Origin: Gnetum montanum
Taxonomy: Eukaryota > Streptophyta > Gnetopsida > Gnetales > Gnetaceae
Reading direction: 5' to 3'
Length of the DNA stretch: 64,000 nt
Assembly: GCA_015680685.1 (NCBI GenBank)
Contig: MNCI01034881.1
Location: 113,472 to 177,471, forward strand
Shown here: piece by piece, positions 9,172 to 20,193 of the stretch
How the letters are laid out: the number at the start of each line of letters is the position of its first letter
Position numbering within the stretch: position 1 is the stretch's first letter
Notes under the pieces: model-generated
Database searches by the model: none
What the model was told of the DNA's origin: nothing
The model's input: only the letters and a program-made list of their open reading frames with translations
Made by a program: the position numbers and the translations under genes

Positions 9172-9882
9172 TCATTTGGGTGTGTTATCCTTAGGCACTG
9201 CATTGGTTGTTATAGGTGTACCACCAAGAAACTCTTCTTCTAAAACTTGCGCCATGTCTATGTAGTGGATAGTTGAAGAGGAAGTGTTATCACCATGGAT
9301 GATAACTTGACCACCTTCATATGGAAGGTGGATTTCTTGGTGGATGGGAGAGGAGATGGCCCTTAGTTGGGCTAGCGAAGGCCTACCTAGAATCATGTTG
9401 AGACTTGGCATCTCCTTTGTGATAGTGGAATCTACACTAGTGGGAAATTTCTCTCCTGCCACAAAGGCTAATTTGATTGTACCTATGACTGTGATATGTG
9501 ATCCATTGAAGGATTTTAGACACGTGGTTTTGGTTGGCCTAATTTCATCTACCAAGCCTAGCTTGTCGATGATGGAGTACAAGACTACGTTTGTTGTTGC
9601 ACCATCATCAACGTGCACTCTGTGGATGGTGTGCTGCCCAACACATACACTAAGTGATAGGGGAGCTATAGTAACTTTTCCTTGTTTAGGGTTGACTTTA
9701 ACTGCATTATCACAAAATACTAGGGATGTTGAACTCGATTCTTGTGATGTAGGGGGAAACATCATTGCATGTATGGATGCCTCATCTATAGGTATGTCCT
9801 CCATAATAGGAATGGAGGCCAAGATCTTGGCCAATGCTTGGCAGTGAGCAAATGAAGTTATGACCAAGTAGTATAAGCTCAA
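9172..9882 (-). CDS. B2 aspartic protease region (intact 236-codon frame)
   Basis: Uninterrupted minus-strand frame corresponding to the gag-pro part of a Tat-like polyprotein. Around residues 95-100 it has VHVDDGATTNVV, where retroelement proteases normally have D-S/T-G-A, so the motif is present with Asp in the second position. Further on, LGRPSLAQLRAI is the conserved LGRP helix region, followed by HQEIHLPYEG. B4 carries the same domain at 50706-51053, also with DDGATTN, so the variant predates their split. The start given is the first ATG and is arbitrary, because the frame is part of a polyprotein. It processes gag and pol in the virus-like particle. Its lack of stops contrasts with the broken gag on either side. 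Confidence 0.75.
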   Translation of the reverse strand: MSLYYLVITSFAHCQALAKILASIPIMEDIPIDEASIHAMMFPPTSQESSSTSLVFCDNAVKVNPKQGKVTIAPLSLSVCVGQHTIHRVHVDDGATTNVVLYSIIDKLGLVDEIRPTKTTCLKSFNGSHITVIGTIKLAFVAGEKFPTSVDSTITKEMPSLNMILGRPSLAQLRAISSPIHQEIHLPYEGGQVIIHGDNTSSSTIHYIDMAQVLEEEFLGGTPITTNAVPKDNTPK

Positions 9883-11499
9883 TGTTGTGTTCTTTTGCTT
9901 GAGTCCTTATTTTACCTAGGTTAATGTAGCTACAAAGTCCTTGTCATTGGCTGTTGTGTTGCCTTTGACTTCCTCTATGTGGCTTGATAGACAGATCTCT
10001 TGGGAGGGGGGACTTAGGCTTGGTTTGCTTGGCCTTCTTGGGGGTAGGGGCCCTAGCATTTAGTTGTTGTTTGTTGGTTGTGGCCTTTGCTTTGGCCATG
10101 GGGGTTGTGAGGTGCTCATTTGTCCTCTTGCATTGCCATTTGGTGGGTCTACTCGCGTTGCTAGTGGGGTCAACCTTTGAAGGAGGAGGGATCAAGATGT
10201 TGCCCATTGTTGGGATTTGGGTAGGTGAGGGGCCATGTTGTGGCACCCTTATGAAAAATGGTGATTTAGACAGAGTTTTTGTATGGTCAACTTGTTGTGT
10301 CACCTTGATAACAAAAGGTTGCTTAGTGGTTGTTGTTGCATCATGCTAGTTTAATGTCTTAGACGACGGTTGCTATGGAACTTTGATCCCAAAGGGTGTT
10401 GTGGGTGCTCGAGGTGGCACTTTGATAATAAAGGGATGCCTCTTGCTTGTGGAGGTGGAGGGGACCCTTGCCTTTCTTGGAGCCACATAGATCACAAAAG
10501 GTTGTTGCGTAGGTTTAGACATACCACCTATGCTAATGGAATTTATGACATAGGAGGCATCCTATGTGTTGGATTGACTCACCATGTTAATAACCAGTTG
10601 GCCACATTCTATCATTCTCTACAGGTCATCTTGCAAAGCATGATAGTTTTCTATACTATGATCAGCCAATTGGTTGTAATGACAGTATTGGTCCAACTTG
10701 AAGTGTTGTGGAACTGGGGGCTCATTTGGCACTCCTAAAGTAGGGTTCCTTAGTAGTTCGTAGTACCTATCATGTTTTTGATCGGTAATTGCCAATACAT
10801 GTTTGTGTTGGATTTTCCCAACTTTCAAGAGTTTCTCTAGTAGTTCAAAGGGTTGCACCGGTAGTGATGTATACTTTGGGCAGTCCTTGCACTGAAAGTT
10901 GGATCTTGGGGTAGCCCCTATCAATGTAGGTGAGTTGGTATCAGAATTGGTGGTTTTGTTAGTTAGGGCTTTGGGATGCTTAGTTTTTGGGCCCTAGTTG
11001 GTTTCTTTAGTACTTGTGGATACTATTATCATTGTTGTGTTTTTCTTGCAAGCATGTTGGTTTCTGTAGGCCACATAGGCTAGATCATTGCTAGCTTGTG
11101 CTGCTTCCTCTATGCTTTTTTCTTGGGCAAAAGCTTGGCTAAGAGACTTTGGAACCAGATAATACAGTTTGGACTTAATAAATTCATTTACTGCATCTTT
11201 AAAGATGGCCAGTAGATCTGCCTCTGTTAGGGGTTCATGCATTTCACTCAATGTAGCATTCCAACATTGGAGGAATTTTGGCATGGGCTCTAGAGGCCCC
11301 TATTTAACTTGCATAAGTTGGCCAAGGGTTGCTTCAAGCTTTAGGTTGTACTTGAAGCATGTCAAAAACTTGGTTATGACATCCTCTAAAGAGGAGATTG
11401 AAGCCTTGGGTAGTGCACGATACTAGTCTAAGGCTTTGTCCATGAGTGACATGGGGAACATGTGCATGATGGTGTATGGCCAAGCTTGAAGAAGTAGGT
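9883..11499 (-). pseudogene. B2 gag, C-terminal portion (broken)
   Basis: Minus-strand fragments match the B4 gag in order: MHEPLTEADLLAIFKDAVNE (11284-10994 frame), then YYELLRNPTLGVPNEPPVP and a degenerate zinc knuckle with CHYNQLADHS (10924-10619), then a basic, proline-rich tail (10303-9944). Gag forms the particle shell. Stops and frameshifts separate the pieces. A single T3-like unit (GCTAGTTTAATGTCTTAGAC) lies at about 10346, inside the coding region. Confidence 0.7.
11495..11499. repeat. Target site duplication of B3, left copy
   Basis: TAGGT here pairs with TAGGC at 14272-14276; they differ by one C-to-T transition. Joining across them restores a continuous gag frame, so this is the insertion scar of B3. 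Confidence 0.65.
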
Positions 11500-12885
11500 T
11501 TTTGCAACTAAAAATGTTGGTGGATGGAAACATCGAGAGGTTGTTGGATGAATAGTTTTAACCCTAGATCTATGAAAGGGCTATATTGGATAAAACAGAA
11601 ATGGGGAACCCTGAACAGTCTGGTCAACCAGACAGGGACTTAACCAATGTATAATAACCCTTTTGCAAACAATGATTTTAAATGGAACACGTGGTGGTAG
11701 AATAAAATAAAACATAATGTGCACAACAATAGAAATATGCTAAAGCACGTAACAAGATAGTGGACATGATTAAGCATTTGACAATGCCAAAAAATAAATG
11801 CTATAATTAGATAGAAAGAGAGTTTGAATAGAAAGATACACCACCCCAGCAAAGGGGTATAGGTATATAGAGTGTATAATAGGCACAGTAGGAACACAAT
11901 CACGGCCTTGGTGGTGTTGGGTCATGAAATCTAGTGCTCACTATGATAAACTGTGCTTGTTGGGTCAGTAGTCACAATGTACTGTGCGATGTTCCACTGG
12001 GATGCAATGGGGCTACAGTGTACCGTGCAATGTAGTTCTGCCTCTCTATTGGTGTAGTGTGCTCTGTGTCTCGTTCACCCATGGAGCTAGGTGCCAAGAT
12101 ACCAAAATGCCAAAAGCCAAAAAAATGGAAGTGCCAACTACCTTACTGATGAAGAAATGGAAGCCTCCCCTTCTTTTTCTCCCTCCCCCCCCTTTTCAAA
12201 AGAGGGTGTAGAGGTATTTACAGGGCTAGGGTTAACCCAAAATATGAATCAGGTGTCACGTGGCAATGCGGTGGATGTTACACTGTAGCACTACACTGCA
12301 CTGTAGCACTCGGTGTTGCACTATAGTGCTACACTACACACTATAGTGCCAGGTATTGCAGTGTGGCACTATGCTACGCACTGTAGCGTCGAGTAATGCA
12401 CTATAGTACTATGGTGCACATTGTAGTGCTACACTACATAGTGTAGCAGGGTGCAGAAAGTGCCATCGTTTTGACACTTAGAAAAATCTTGCAAATTTGG
12501 TAGTTATTGTTGTGCTATGCTACGCTACGCTACATAGCGTAGTAGGGTCTAAAAAGTGCCATCATTTTGACACTTATAAAAGTCTTGAAAATATTGCAGT
12601 TAGTGTTGTACTATGCTATGCAGTGTAACAGACTGTGACATTGTCATGGTACACTATGCACTCTAGCACTATGCTACACTATAGCGCTACGCTATGCACT
12701 CTAGCACTATGCAACGCTACACTACATAGCGTAGTAGGGTGTTACACTGTAGTGTTACACTACACACTATAGCACTACGCTATGCTACGCTACATAGTGT
12801 AGTAAGATGCAAAAAGTGTCATTGCTCTGACACTTAGAAAAATTTGCAGTCGAGATGTTGAGACCCAAAATTTTGTGGTGTTTCA
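11500..12885 (-). mobile_element. B3 3' LTR
   Basis: About 1.39 kb in minus orientation. The left end TTTTGCAACTAAAAATG corresponds to TGTAGCAACCAAAAATG at 15495, and it ends GGTGTTTCA (reverse complement of TGAAACACC). It contains the shared 'cctttttgcaaacaatgattt'-type block, a degenerate TATA region near 12210 and a dense run of GTAGCACTA/TAGTGCTAC motifs at 12270-12790. Confidence 0.8.
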
Positions 12886-12910
12886 ATGGCCCCTCTTTGT
12901 TGACATTTGG
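12886..12910 (-). other. B3 residual internal sequence (polypurine tract only)
   Basis: Only about 25 bp separate the two LTRs. On the minus strand it reads AAATGTCAACAAAGAGGGGC and then CAT before the LTR start, matching the last bases before the 3' LTR of B1 (6229-6243). The rest of the internal region is gone. Confidence 0.75.
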
Positions 12911-14271
12911 AGGAGTGGCCTAAAAACTTCGGTGGCTAGAAATACCGAGAGGTTGTCAGGCAAACAATTTTAACCCCGAATCCATGCTAGGACTGTGTTG
13001 GATAAAAATGGAAACGAGTTGCCCTGAACGGTCTGCTCAATCAAACAGGGCCTTAACCGGTGTACAATAACCCTTTTGCTAACAATGATTTTAAATAAAA
13101 CACCTGGTGGTAAAATAAAAGAAAATACAATGTGCATAATAGTGGAAACATGCTAAAGCGTGTAACAGAAAAGTAGACACAATTGAATGCTTTACAATGC
13201 TAAAAAAATAAATGCTATAATCAGACAAAAAAAGACTTTGAATAAGAAGATGCACCACCCCAAAAAAGGGGTACAAGTATACAGAGTGTACAATAGGTGC
13301 AGTAAGAGCATAATCATAGCCTCAATGGTGTTGTGTTATGAAATTTGGTGCTCACTGTGATAAACTATGTCTGTTGGGTTGGTAGTCACGGTGTATTGCG
13401 CAATGTTCCACTGGGCTGCAATAGGTGTAGTGTACCATGTGGTGTAGTTGTGTCTCTCTATAAGTGTGGTGTGCTCTGGGTCTTGTTTGCCCATGGAGCT
13501 AGGTGCCAAGATGCCAAAATGCTAAATTCCTTTCTGGTGAAGAAAATGGAAGCCTCCCTTTCTTTTTCTTTCCCCTCCTATCAAAAGATGGTGCAGAGGT
13601 ATTTATAGGGCTAGGGTTAGCCCAAAATGCAGATCAAGTACCACATGGTAGTGCAATGGGTGTTACACTATAGCACTATTTTGTATTGTAGCACCGATTG
13701 TTGCACTGTAGTGCTATGCTACACTATAGCACTACGGTATGCACTGTAGCACTGGGTATTACATTGTAGTGCTATGCTATGCTACAATACATAGCATAGC
13801 AGGGTGCAGAAAGTGCCATCATTCTAACACTTAGAAAAATATTGCAAATATGGTAGTTGGTGTTGTGCTATGCTATGCTACGCTATGTAGCATAGCAAGG
13901 TCTAGAAAGTGCCATCGTTTTGACACTTATAAAAGTCTTGCAAATCTGGCAGTTAGTGTTGTGCTACACTACACAGTGTATTAGGCTATTACACTATAGC
14001 ACTACACTACACTATAGTCCTACGCTACGTATTGTAGCGCTATGCTACACTACTCTACATAGCATAGTAGGGTGTTACATTGTAGCGCTATGCTATGCAC
14101 TATAGTGCTACACTACATTACACTACATAGCATAGCAAGGTGTTACACTATAGTGCTATGCTACACACTATAGCACTATGCTACGTAGTGTAGTAGGGTG
14201 CAAAAAGTGCCATCGCTACTTAGAAAAATCTATAGTCGAGATGTTGAGACCCAAAATTTTCTGGTGTTTCA
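12911..14271 (-). mobile_element. B3 5' LTR
   Basis: About 1.36 kb in minus orientation, starting near GGAGTGGCCTAAAAAC and ending GGTGTTTCA. It is closely similar to 11500-12885 through its length, including 'gatgcaccaccccaaaaaaggggta' (pieces: GATGCACCACCCC, AAAAGGGGTA), a minus-strand TATAAATA at about 13595 and the palindromic GTAGC-rich zone at 13660-14190. Confidence 0.8.
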
Positions 14272-14276
14272 TAGGC
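14272..14276. repeat. Target site duplication of B3, right copy
   Basis: TAGGC, partner of TAGGT at 11495-11499. Confidence 0.65.
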
Positions 14277-15030
14277 ATTCAGATTGAAATGTGACAAAGT
14301 ATGCATTGGGATCTCCTTCACCATTGTACTTTGTGAATTGTGGTATTTGGACCCTAGTTGGGAGAGTTAGAGGTGGTACCGTAGGACTTATTGGATCATC
14401 TTGATAGAAGTCCACCACCTTGATGGTGACAAAGGAGGTAGCCTTAAGTTGGTTGATCTCCTTTGTCAAGCTTTGGATCAGCTGGAATGCTTGATCCAAG
14501 CATGGGGATATGCTAGGTGGTTACATTGGCAAGGATTGGGTTGGTTGCATAGCATAGTGCAGAATTTTTGGTTGTGGGGTTTTCCAATTTAATGTCATAG
14601 CAGACAGGTGTTTCTAGTTTAACATCATAGCAAACAATTGTTGATGTATTGGCTGAGTGATGGGTGCGATAATTGGAGTGGGCCACACATGGGTAGGTTG
14701 GATAGTCACTGTAGACACCGGTGAAATAGGTAGGATGTAGGATGCCTAATTTGTTTGGGGCTGAGAGGTGGCCCCTACAAGAGCATAGTATTGGGCGAAT
14801 GCATTAGTTGCTTACAAGGAAGGTTGAATTGGCATGATCACTATCTCAGAGGGGATGGATGGACCAAATCGAAGAGGGGCTGTACTAGGGAGTGGTTGTT
14901 GGAAGACAGTATGGAGGGGGCTCTCATGCTTGGAGTGGGCCTCAAACTCATCTTCCTCATTATGTGAGGCTTCCTTGTAAGTTGTCCTTGCAGCATGCTT
15001 GTTTGCATAAATGAGTTCAGTCAAAAATTG
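14277..15030 (-). pseudogene. B2 gag, N-terminal portion (broken by B3)
   Basis: Minus-strand frame 14499-14269 reads MDQAFQLIQSLTKEINQLKA and later VDFYQDDPISP, FTKYNGEGDPNAYFVTFQSE, matching B4 gag at 48740-48960 (VMDFYHDDHIS, FTKYNGEDDANAHLVTFRSE). Upstream is a weaker frame 15024-14812. Two T3-type units (TAGTTTAACATCATAGCA and a neighbour) occur at about 14590-14640 inside this region. The gag continues at 11499 once B3 is removed. Confidence 0.7.
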
Positions 15031-15494
15031 GTGGTAGGGCTCTGTGAGTGAAATTATGTCAAATAAGGAGGGGTTGTACTCCCATCCATTTTGGTGGACT
15101 TGTTCATAATCCTATTTTTTCTTCAAATCAAGGTAATCCACTAGTAATCTTGTTTGGATTTTGGCACAAACAAAATTGTATTGTTCATGGCTTAATGCAG
15201 CATGATTTGGCTAGATTGTGGTATCAAATGTGTTAGACACCAACGTGGAAGGTTCATTTGGATTCATATTCACAGATTAGGTTGAGAGAGTTGCTAGTTG
15301 CAGAAAATGGCTAACTCTAAAAATAGTAGAAAAATGATAAACTCTGTCAATAGTAGGGAAATGGCTAATTATAGAAATATAGAAAATGGCTAAGTACAAC
15401 AATGCAGAGAAAAAAATGCTAAGTACAAAAATGCAAAAAAAAGACTAAGTATGAAAATTCAGAAAAAATAGCCCTCCTTCTATCACCAAAAAAC
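15031..15494 (-). other. B2 leader and probable primer-binding site
   Basis: The minus strand just inside the LTR reads TGGTGATAGAAGGAGGGC, matching TGGCACTAGAAGGAGGGC at the same place in B4 (47353). Conservation directly after the LTR indicates the primer-binding site; I cannot assign the tRNA. The rest holds a simple array of 'atggctaa(g/t)tacaaaaatgcagaaaa' units (15300-15470) and no gene. Confidence 0.55.
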
Positions 15495-16731
15495 TGTAGC
15501 AACCAAAAATGTCGGTGGTTGGAAACACCAAGAGGTTGCCATGTGAACAGTTTAACCCCATATCCATGTGAGGGCCATGCTGGATAAAATGGAAGCAGGG
15601 CATCCTGAACGATCTGGTGGATCAGACAAGGACTTAATCGATGTACAATAACCCTTTTACAAACAATGATTTTAAATGGAACACCTGATGGTAGAATAAA
15701 AGAAAACATAATGTGTACAAAAATAAAAATGTGCTAAAGCGCGTAACAAGACAGTGGACACGATTAAGTGTTTAAAATGCCAAAAACTAAATGTTGTAAT
15801 AAGACATAAAGAGAGTTTGAATAGAAAGATACACCACCCCAGAAAAGGGGTATAAGTATACAGAGTATACAATAAGCACAGTAGGAACACAATCATAGCC
15901 TCAGTGGTGTTGGGCTATGAAATCTGGTGCTCACTATGATAAACTGTGCCTGTTGGGTCAGTAGTCACAATGTACTACATGATGTTCCACTGGGCTACAA
16001 TGGGGCTGCAGTGTACCGTGTGGTGTAGTTGTGCCTCTTTGTTGGTGAAGTGTGCTTTGAGTCTCGTTCGCCCATGGAGCCAGGTGCCAAGATGCCAAAA
16101 GCCAAAAAATGGATGTTCCTATTGCCTTGCTGATGAAGAAAATGAAAGCCTTCCCCCCTTTTTTCTTCTTTTTCAAAAGAGGGCACAAATGTATTTATAA
16201 GGCTAGGGTAAACCCAAAATGTAGATCAGGTGCTAGTGGCAGTGCGGTGGGTGTTACACTGTAGCACTATGCTACATTTTAGCACCAGGTGTTGCACTGT
16301 AGCACTACATTGCATACTATAGTGCAACACTATGCTACACTACATAGCATAGTAGGGTGTAGAAAGTGCCATCATTCTAACACTTAGAAAAATCTTGCAA
16401 ATCTGGCAGTTGGTGTTGTGCTAAGCGATGCTACACTATGTAGCGTAGCAGGGTCTAGAAAGTGCCATTTTTCTAACACTTATAAAAGTCTTGCAAATTT
16501 GGTAGTTAGTGTTGTGCTATGCTACACAACATAATAGGCTATTACACTGTAGTGCTACACTACAATGTAGTGCTACGCAATGCACTATAGCGCTATGCTA
16601 CATAGCGTACTAGGGTGTTACACTGTAGTGCTATGCTACATAGTGTATTAGGGTGCAAAAAGTGCCATCGCTCTGACACTTAGAAAAATCTACATTTGAG
16701 ATGCTTAGACTTGAAATTTTGTGGTGTTTCA
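15495..16731 (-). mobile_element. B2 5' LTR
   Basis: 1,237 bp, left end TGTAGCAACCAAAAATG, right end GGTGTTTCA. It shares its whole layout with the B3 LTRs, including a minus-strand TATAAATA at about 16192-16199 and GTAGC/GCTAC palindromic motifs at 16255-16640. It cuts the Athila-like gag of A2 at 16732. Confidence 0.8.
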
Positions 16732-17346
16732 CCAAGGGCTTATGACCACCTTAATTCCATCCTTGGATCTGGCATCTCAGGTTAGCCACTCTGGAGTAGG
16801 TTTGATACTTGTCATTGAAAATTTCTTGCATCATACTTCATCTCCTGATTGATTTCGGATCCAAAGACTGGTACCAACTTTCCACTTCTTTGATGAGTGT
16901 GTAGGGAAAAAACTTAAGTTTCTGCCAATAATTATCTATGTTTTGTAGGATGCAAGCATCATGAAACGCTTGCATGTAAGTTTTTGGATCACAAGTATAT
17001 CCCCCTTCAAATTTTGGGATGTTGTTCATGTCAATGCACTTGATCTAATTATCTTTCAAGTGCCTACTAGGTATTTGAATTGCCTTAGTGATATTGAGCA
17101 TACTTTGAGTAGCCAGTAGTGGTTCATTTGAGTTAGAGTCCTGCTGAAGGCCACGATGTCTATGATGATTTTAGCTACCTCTCCTTTCTTGACTGTGAGA
17201 TTTTCATGATTGGTCACACCTTTCCTCACATCATTTCCTTCGGCCCTTGCTATCACCACCATCCCGATCCTTTCTATCATAGTTCTGATTAGAATTAGAA
17301 TTGGGTGAAGATAGAGTGGAGCAAGAAGAGGGAGGGGAATTGCCAC
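16732..17346 (-). pseudogene. A2 gag fragment (Athila-like)
   Basis: Minus-strand frame 17029-16838 reads MNNIPKFEGGYTCDPKTYMQ and KFFPYTLIKEVESWYQSLDP, matching the capsid region of A3 (21080-21280) and A4 (43220-43420: MKNIPGFEGD). Short frames upstream (17416-17056) are not clearly coding. The fragment ends where the B2 LTR begins. Confidence 0.7.
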
Positions 17347-17366
17347 AGTCCTTGACAATAGTGTCA
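17347..17366 (-). promoter_or_regulatory. A2 primer-binding site (tRNA-Asp type)
   Basis: Minus strand TTGACACTATTGTCAAGGAC directly after the LTR end. The plant tRNA-Asp 3' end predicts TGGCGCCGTTGCCGGGG; most differences are C-to-T or G-to-A changes. Confidence 0.65.
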
Positions 17367-17367
17367 A

Positions 17368-18237
17368 TGATGAGCAACGAGGTAATCCTACACCCAACCA
17401 TGTGAACCATTGGCATTCACACTTGACTTGGTTGAATTCTGTAGATTGTAAGCACTTGCATACACCAAACTCTAACTAGCAAAACCTTATGTTAGAATGG
17501 TCATTGTCTTCCCAACCTCACTTGTGGTGTTCTAATGCAATGGTTAAGTGAGATTGAGGCAATTGATTTTTATGGATTTTCTCTTTATCTTCTAGAGTCT
17601 CATTCTTGAAATGAAATGTAAGAAATGGAAGGTTGTGTAATCTATAATTTTCCTATCCTATCTCTTAACTTTCCCTACCATAAGCATCTGATCCCATCTT
17701 TCATGCACATCTTGAGCATCCCCTAACCGCTGCTAGGTTACCAGACGTTAACCATCAATGGGTTGCCAAGTGTTGGGTTTACATTTGAGACGGGCATACT
17801 TATGATTTTTACAAGGTATAAAATAGCGATGACGATTAAGGTGATAACAATGAAAACTTAAGGAATTATTAAAGCATAGAAATATTAAACTATTAAATTC
17901 TTAAATGATTAAATCCAATTGTTGCAAGGAATGCTTAAAAAGCTTCTCTTTATTGCCGATCATGCCAATGGGTTCAAGTACATTAGCACTTGAATAAAGA
18001 GCTAGACACCTTTCTCACACCTGCAACAGGCACTTGGAAAATATTCTAACTCTTGCAGGAACAAAATACAAGAGTCTAGCTAAAAATACTCCAAAAGATG
18101 CCTAAGTGTTGTGGAAGCACACTTATTTATAGCTAGAATAGACTCTGCATAAACGAGGCCACTTAAACGCATGGATAGATGCATTGACATGGCTTTGTGC
18201 AGCCCAATCGACGCATCAACTGATGAGTAGTTCATCA
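17368..18237 (-). mobile_element. A2 5' LTR (Athila-like), minus strand
   Basis: 870 bp, with TGATGA at the left end and TCATCA at the right (both ends of this LTR are mutually inverted). On the minus strand it has TATAAATA (18131-18124), 'ttattcaagtgctaatgtacttgaa', AATAAAGAGAAGCTTTTT and the closing TAGGATTACCTCGTTGCTCA. It is followed by a tRNA-Asp-type primer site and gag, so it is a 5' LTR. Its other half is missing. Confidence 0.75.
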
Positions 18238-19182
18238 ATAATGCTTATAGGAAAACCAAGTGTTAATGTTAATGGGTTACCAAAAGAACATATGTTACAC
18301 TTGAAGTGGTCACACTCATTCCATCATGTTCTAATGTGCAATGGAAAGTAAATTATTTACTAAGTGCATGTAAAAGTAAAAGTTAAGTTATGTGCGCGAG
18401 AATATGAATTGATTAAATGTAAATTTTAATCTAAGGTAAATTACTATAATGTAGATGGACTAACCTCAATCTTATTAGCATCATGAAACTATGTCCAAAT
18501 ATAAGATCACTCAAATAAGACTCTGTGAATTAAATCAAATTTATGCTACAAACACACCTTGATTATTTTTAAACTTCTATAAAATCAAATTGTAAGAGTT
18601 TTGCTACATTAATGACCAAATGGTGCCATAAATACAATAGATGACACATTTATATAAGTGTTAGTGGCTACTACATCAACATTGATGCATTGATAGGATC
18701 AACTTAATCCTTGTTCATTACTTAGTTATGGAAAAATAAACATGAATATAAAACTACAAAGGTTTATGATATTATGAATAGTTTAAGTTAATAAAGTAGA
18801 TATTAGTTAGAAGAAAATGGATCTAATTCTTAAACTTCATACATTCTTTGAACCAACATACAAAAATCTTTTTAACTATCAATAATTTGCTAACAAGAGG
18901 ATGGATGATGATTAATAGATATTATTTTTAATATAATGTCTAATTTTATCTTTTATAACTACCCTATAATTGTACATATTCAAAATAGATTTTAGAAAGC
19001 TAAAAATCAACATTTTATTATATCAAAATCTTTCCAAGATCTTGCAATAGCTTAAACTTGGATTGGTTGAATTTAATACTTCTTAAAGTATTGAAGAGCT
19101 CAAAAGAAGTGTTGGTCAGGATTTAATACTTCTTTTGAAATGAAGAACTTCTTAAGATACAAAAATCAACCAAGAACAAATG
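18238..19182. other. AT-rich unassigned DNA
   Basis: No open frame over about 60 codons, no LTR ends and no RNA gene seen. A local imperfect repeat involves ATTTAATACTTCTT near 19070 and 19116. It could be host intergenic DNA or a very old element. Confidence 0.5.
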
Positions 19183-20037
19183 TGATAATGGCCTACATCG
19201 ACAAGGCCTCATCGACGTAGTGTCTGTCTGTTGCATATAAATACACACCTACTAGTCACATTTATGGAAATATAGATTTTAATGGCAGTGAAACTCTTGC
19301 ATTTTTTCCATTCAAAAGTTAGAATTTCCCCCCTTAAGTGCCTACAACAGGAGTTATTGAGTGTATGGATCTTTATTTGAGCATTGTTGTACCTAAGCAT
19401 GACAATGTATGTGGCAATAAAAACAAGCTTTTTGATAAACCTTGCAACACTTTGAATAGATTAGCTATTTCATTTATGCATTCAATATTTTTAATTATTT
19501 ATTAATTGTTCTCAATTATTTTGCAAATATTTTCCAGAAATTGAGTTAATGAAGTAATTAAGCTTGATAGATTAAATACATAAGTATGACCACTTCAAGC
19601 ATAACACATTTGTGCTTGGTAATCTTAGTAGTGCTATCACTTGGTACGTCCAGTAGTGTAGCATTTGGTTGTCTAGGAATGGATGCATGGGTTTAGGATG
19701 TGTACGGAAAGTGGGAATGGATACTTATGTTAGGATTAGTTAAATAATTAGTGAATTAAGTTAATTTAGATTAGTTAATCAAATATTTTTTATGTACAAT
19801 TTAAACATCCAACTATAAAATATAAATATGATAAAAATCGAATACCTCAGTTACACTTATCCATACCAACAAATGTCACAAGTGTAATTGGAAAGAAAAT
19901 GATTAATCTTAAGGCTATATTCACTTTCTAAAGGCCTAGTGCATTGGAAACAATAAAGTCTATGGAATTTGTTCAAATCATGCATGAACGCTTTTTGATT
20001 TGTATGGTATGACGTAGGGGTACCTCACCGCTCATCA
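19183..20037 (+). mobile_element. A3 5' LTR
   Basis: 855 bp, TGATAA start and TCATCA end, TATAAATA at 19236-19243. Compared with the 3' LTR it lacks about 75 bp near the start (GAGGCC palindromic units) and keeps a block of about 84 bp (from about 19780) that the 3' LTR has lost; A4 keeps both. Confidence 0.8.
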
Positions 20038-20038
20038 T

Positions 20039-20056
20039 TGGCACCATTACTAGGGG
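20039..20056 (+). promoter_or_regulatory. A3 primer-binding site (tRNA-Asp type)
   Basis: TGGCACCATTACTAGGGG, one base after the LTR. Against TGGCGCCGTTGCCGGGG, the complement of the plant tRNA-Asp 3' end, the core differences are G-to-A or C-to-T transitions, as expected from methyl-cytosine decay. Confidence 0.75.
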
Positions 20057-20193
20057 CTTTGTTTGTGGAACATGTGCTATTTAGGTCTAAGTGAATATCA
20101 TTATATCATTGTATAAACCTAAAGGTCAATATCATTTCCACTATACATGAAAAATTATAAAATCACATAGACACTTCCATTTTATTTTGCAAA

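Larger units (their letters stand above)
7076..16731 (-). mobile_element. B2: Tat/Ogre-like element, minus strand, pol deleted
   Basis: Read on the minus strand: 5' LTR (16731-15495), leader, gag (interrupted by B3), protease, degenerate T1 units, T3 array, 3' untranslated region, and a fragment of the 3' LTR (7395-7076). RT, RNase H, integrase and the antisense gene are absent between 8800 and 8650. The right flank is an Athila-like gag (A2). No target duplication can be shown because the left end is rearranged. Confidence 0.75.

Noticed and set aside
9344-9847. 167-codon plus-strand open frame opposite the B2 protease
   Set aside because: It is the antisense shadow of the protease frame, which has clear motifs and a homologue in B4.
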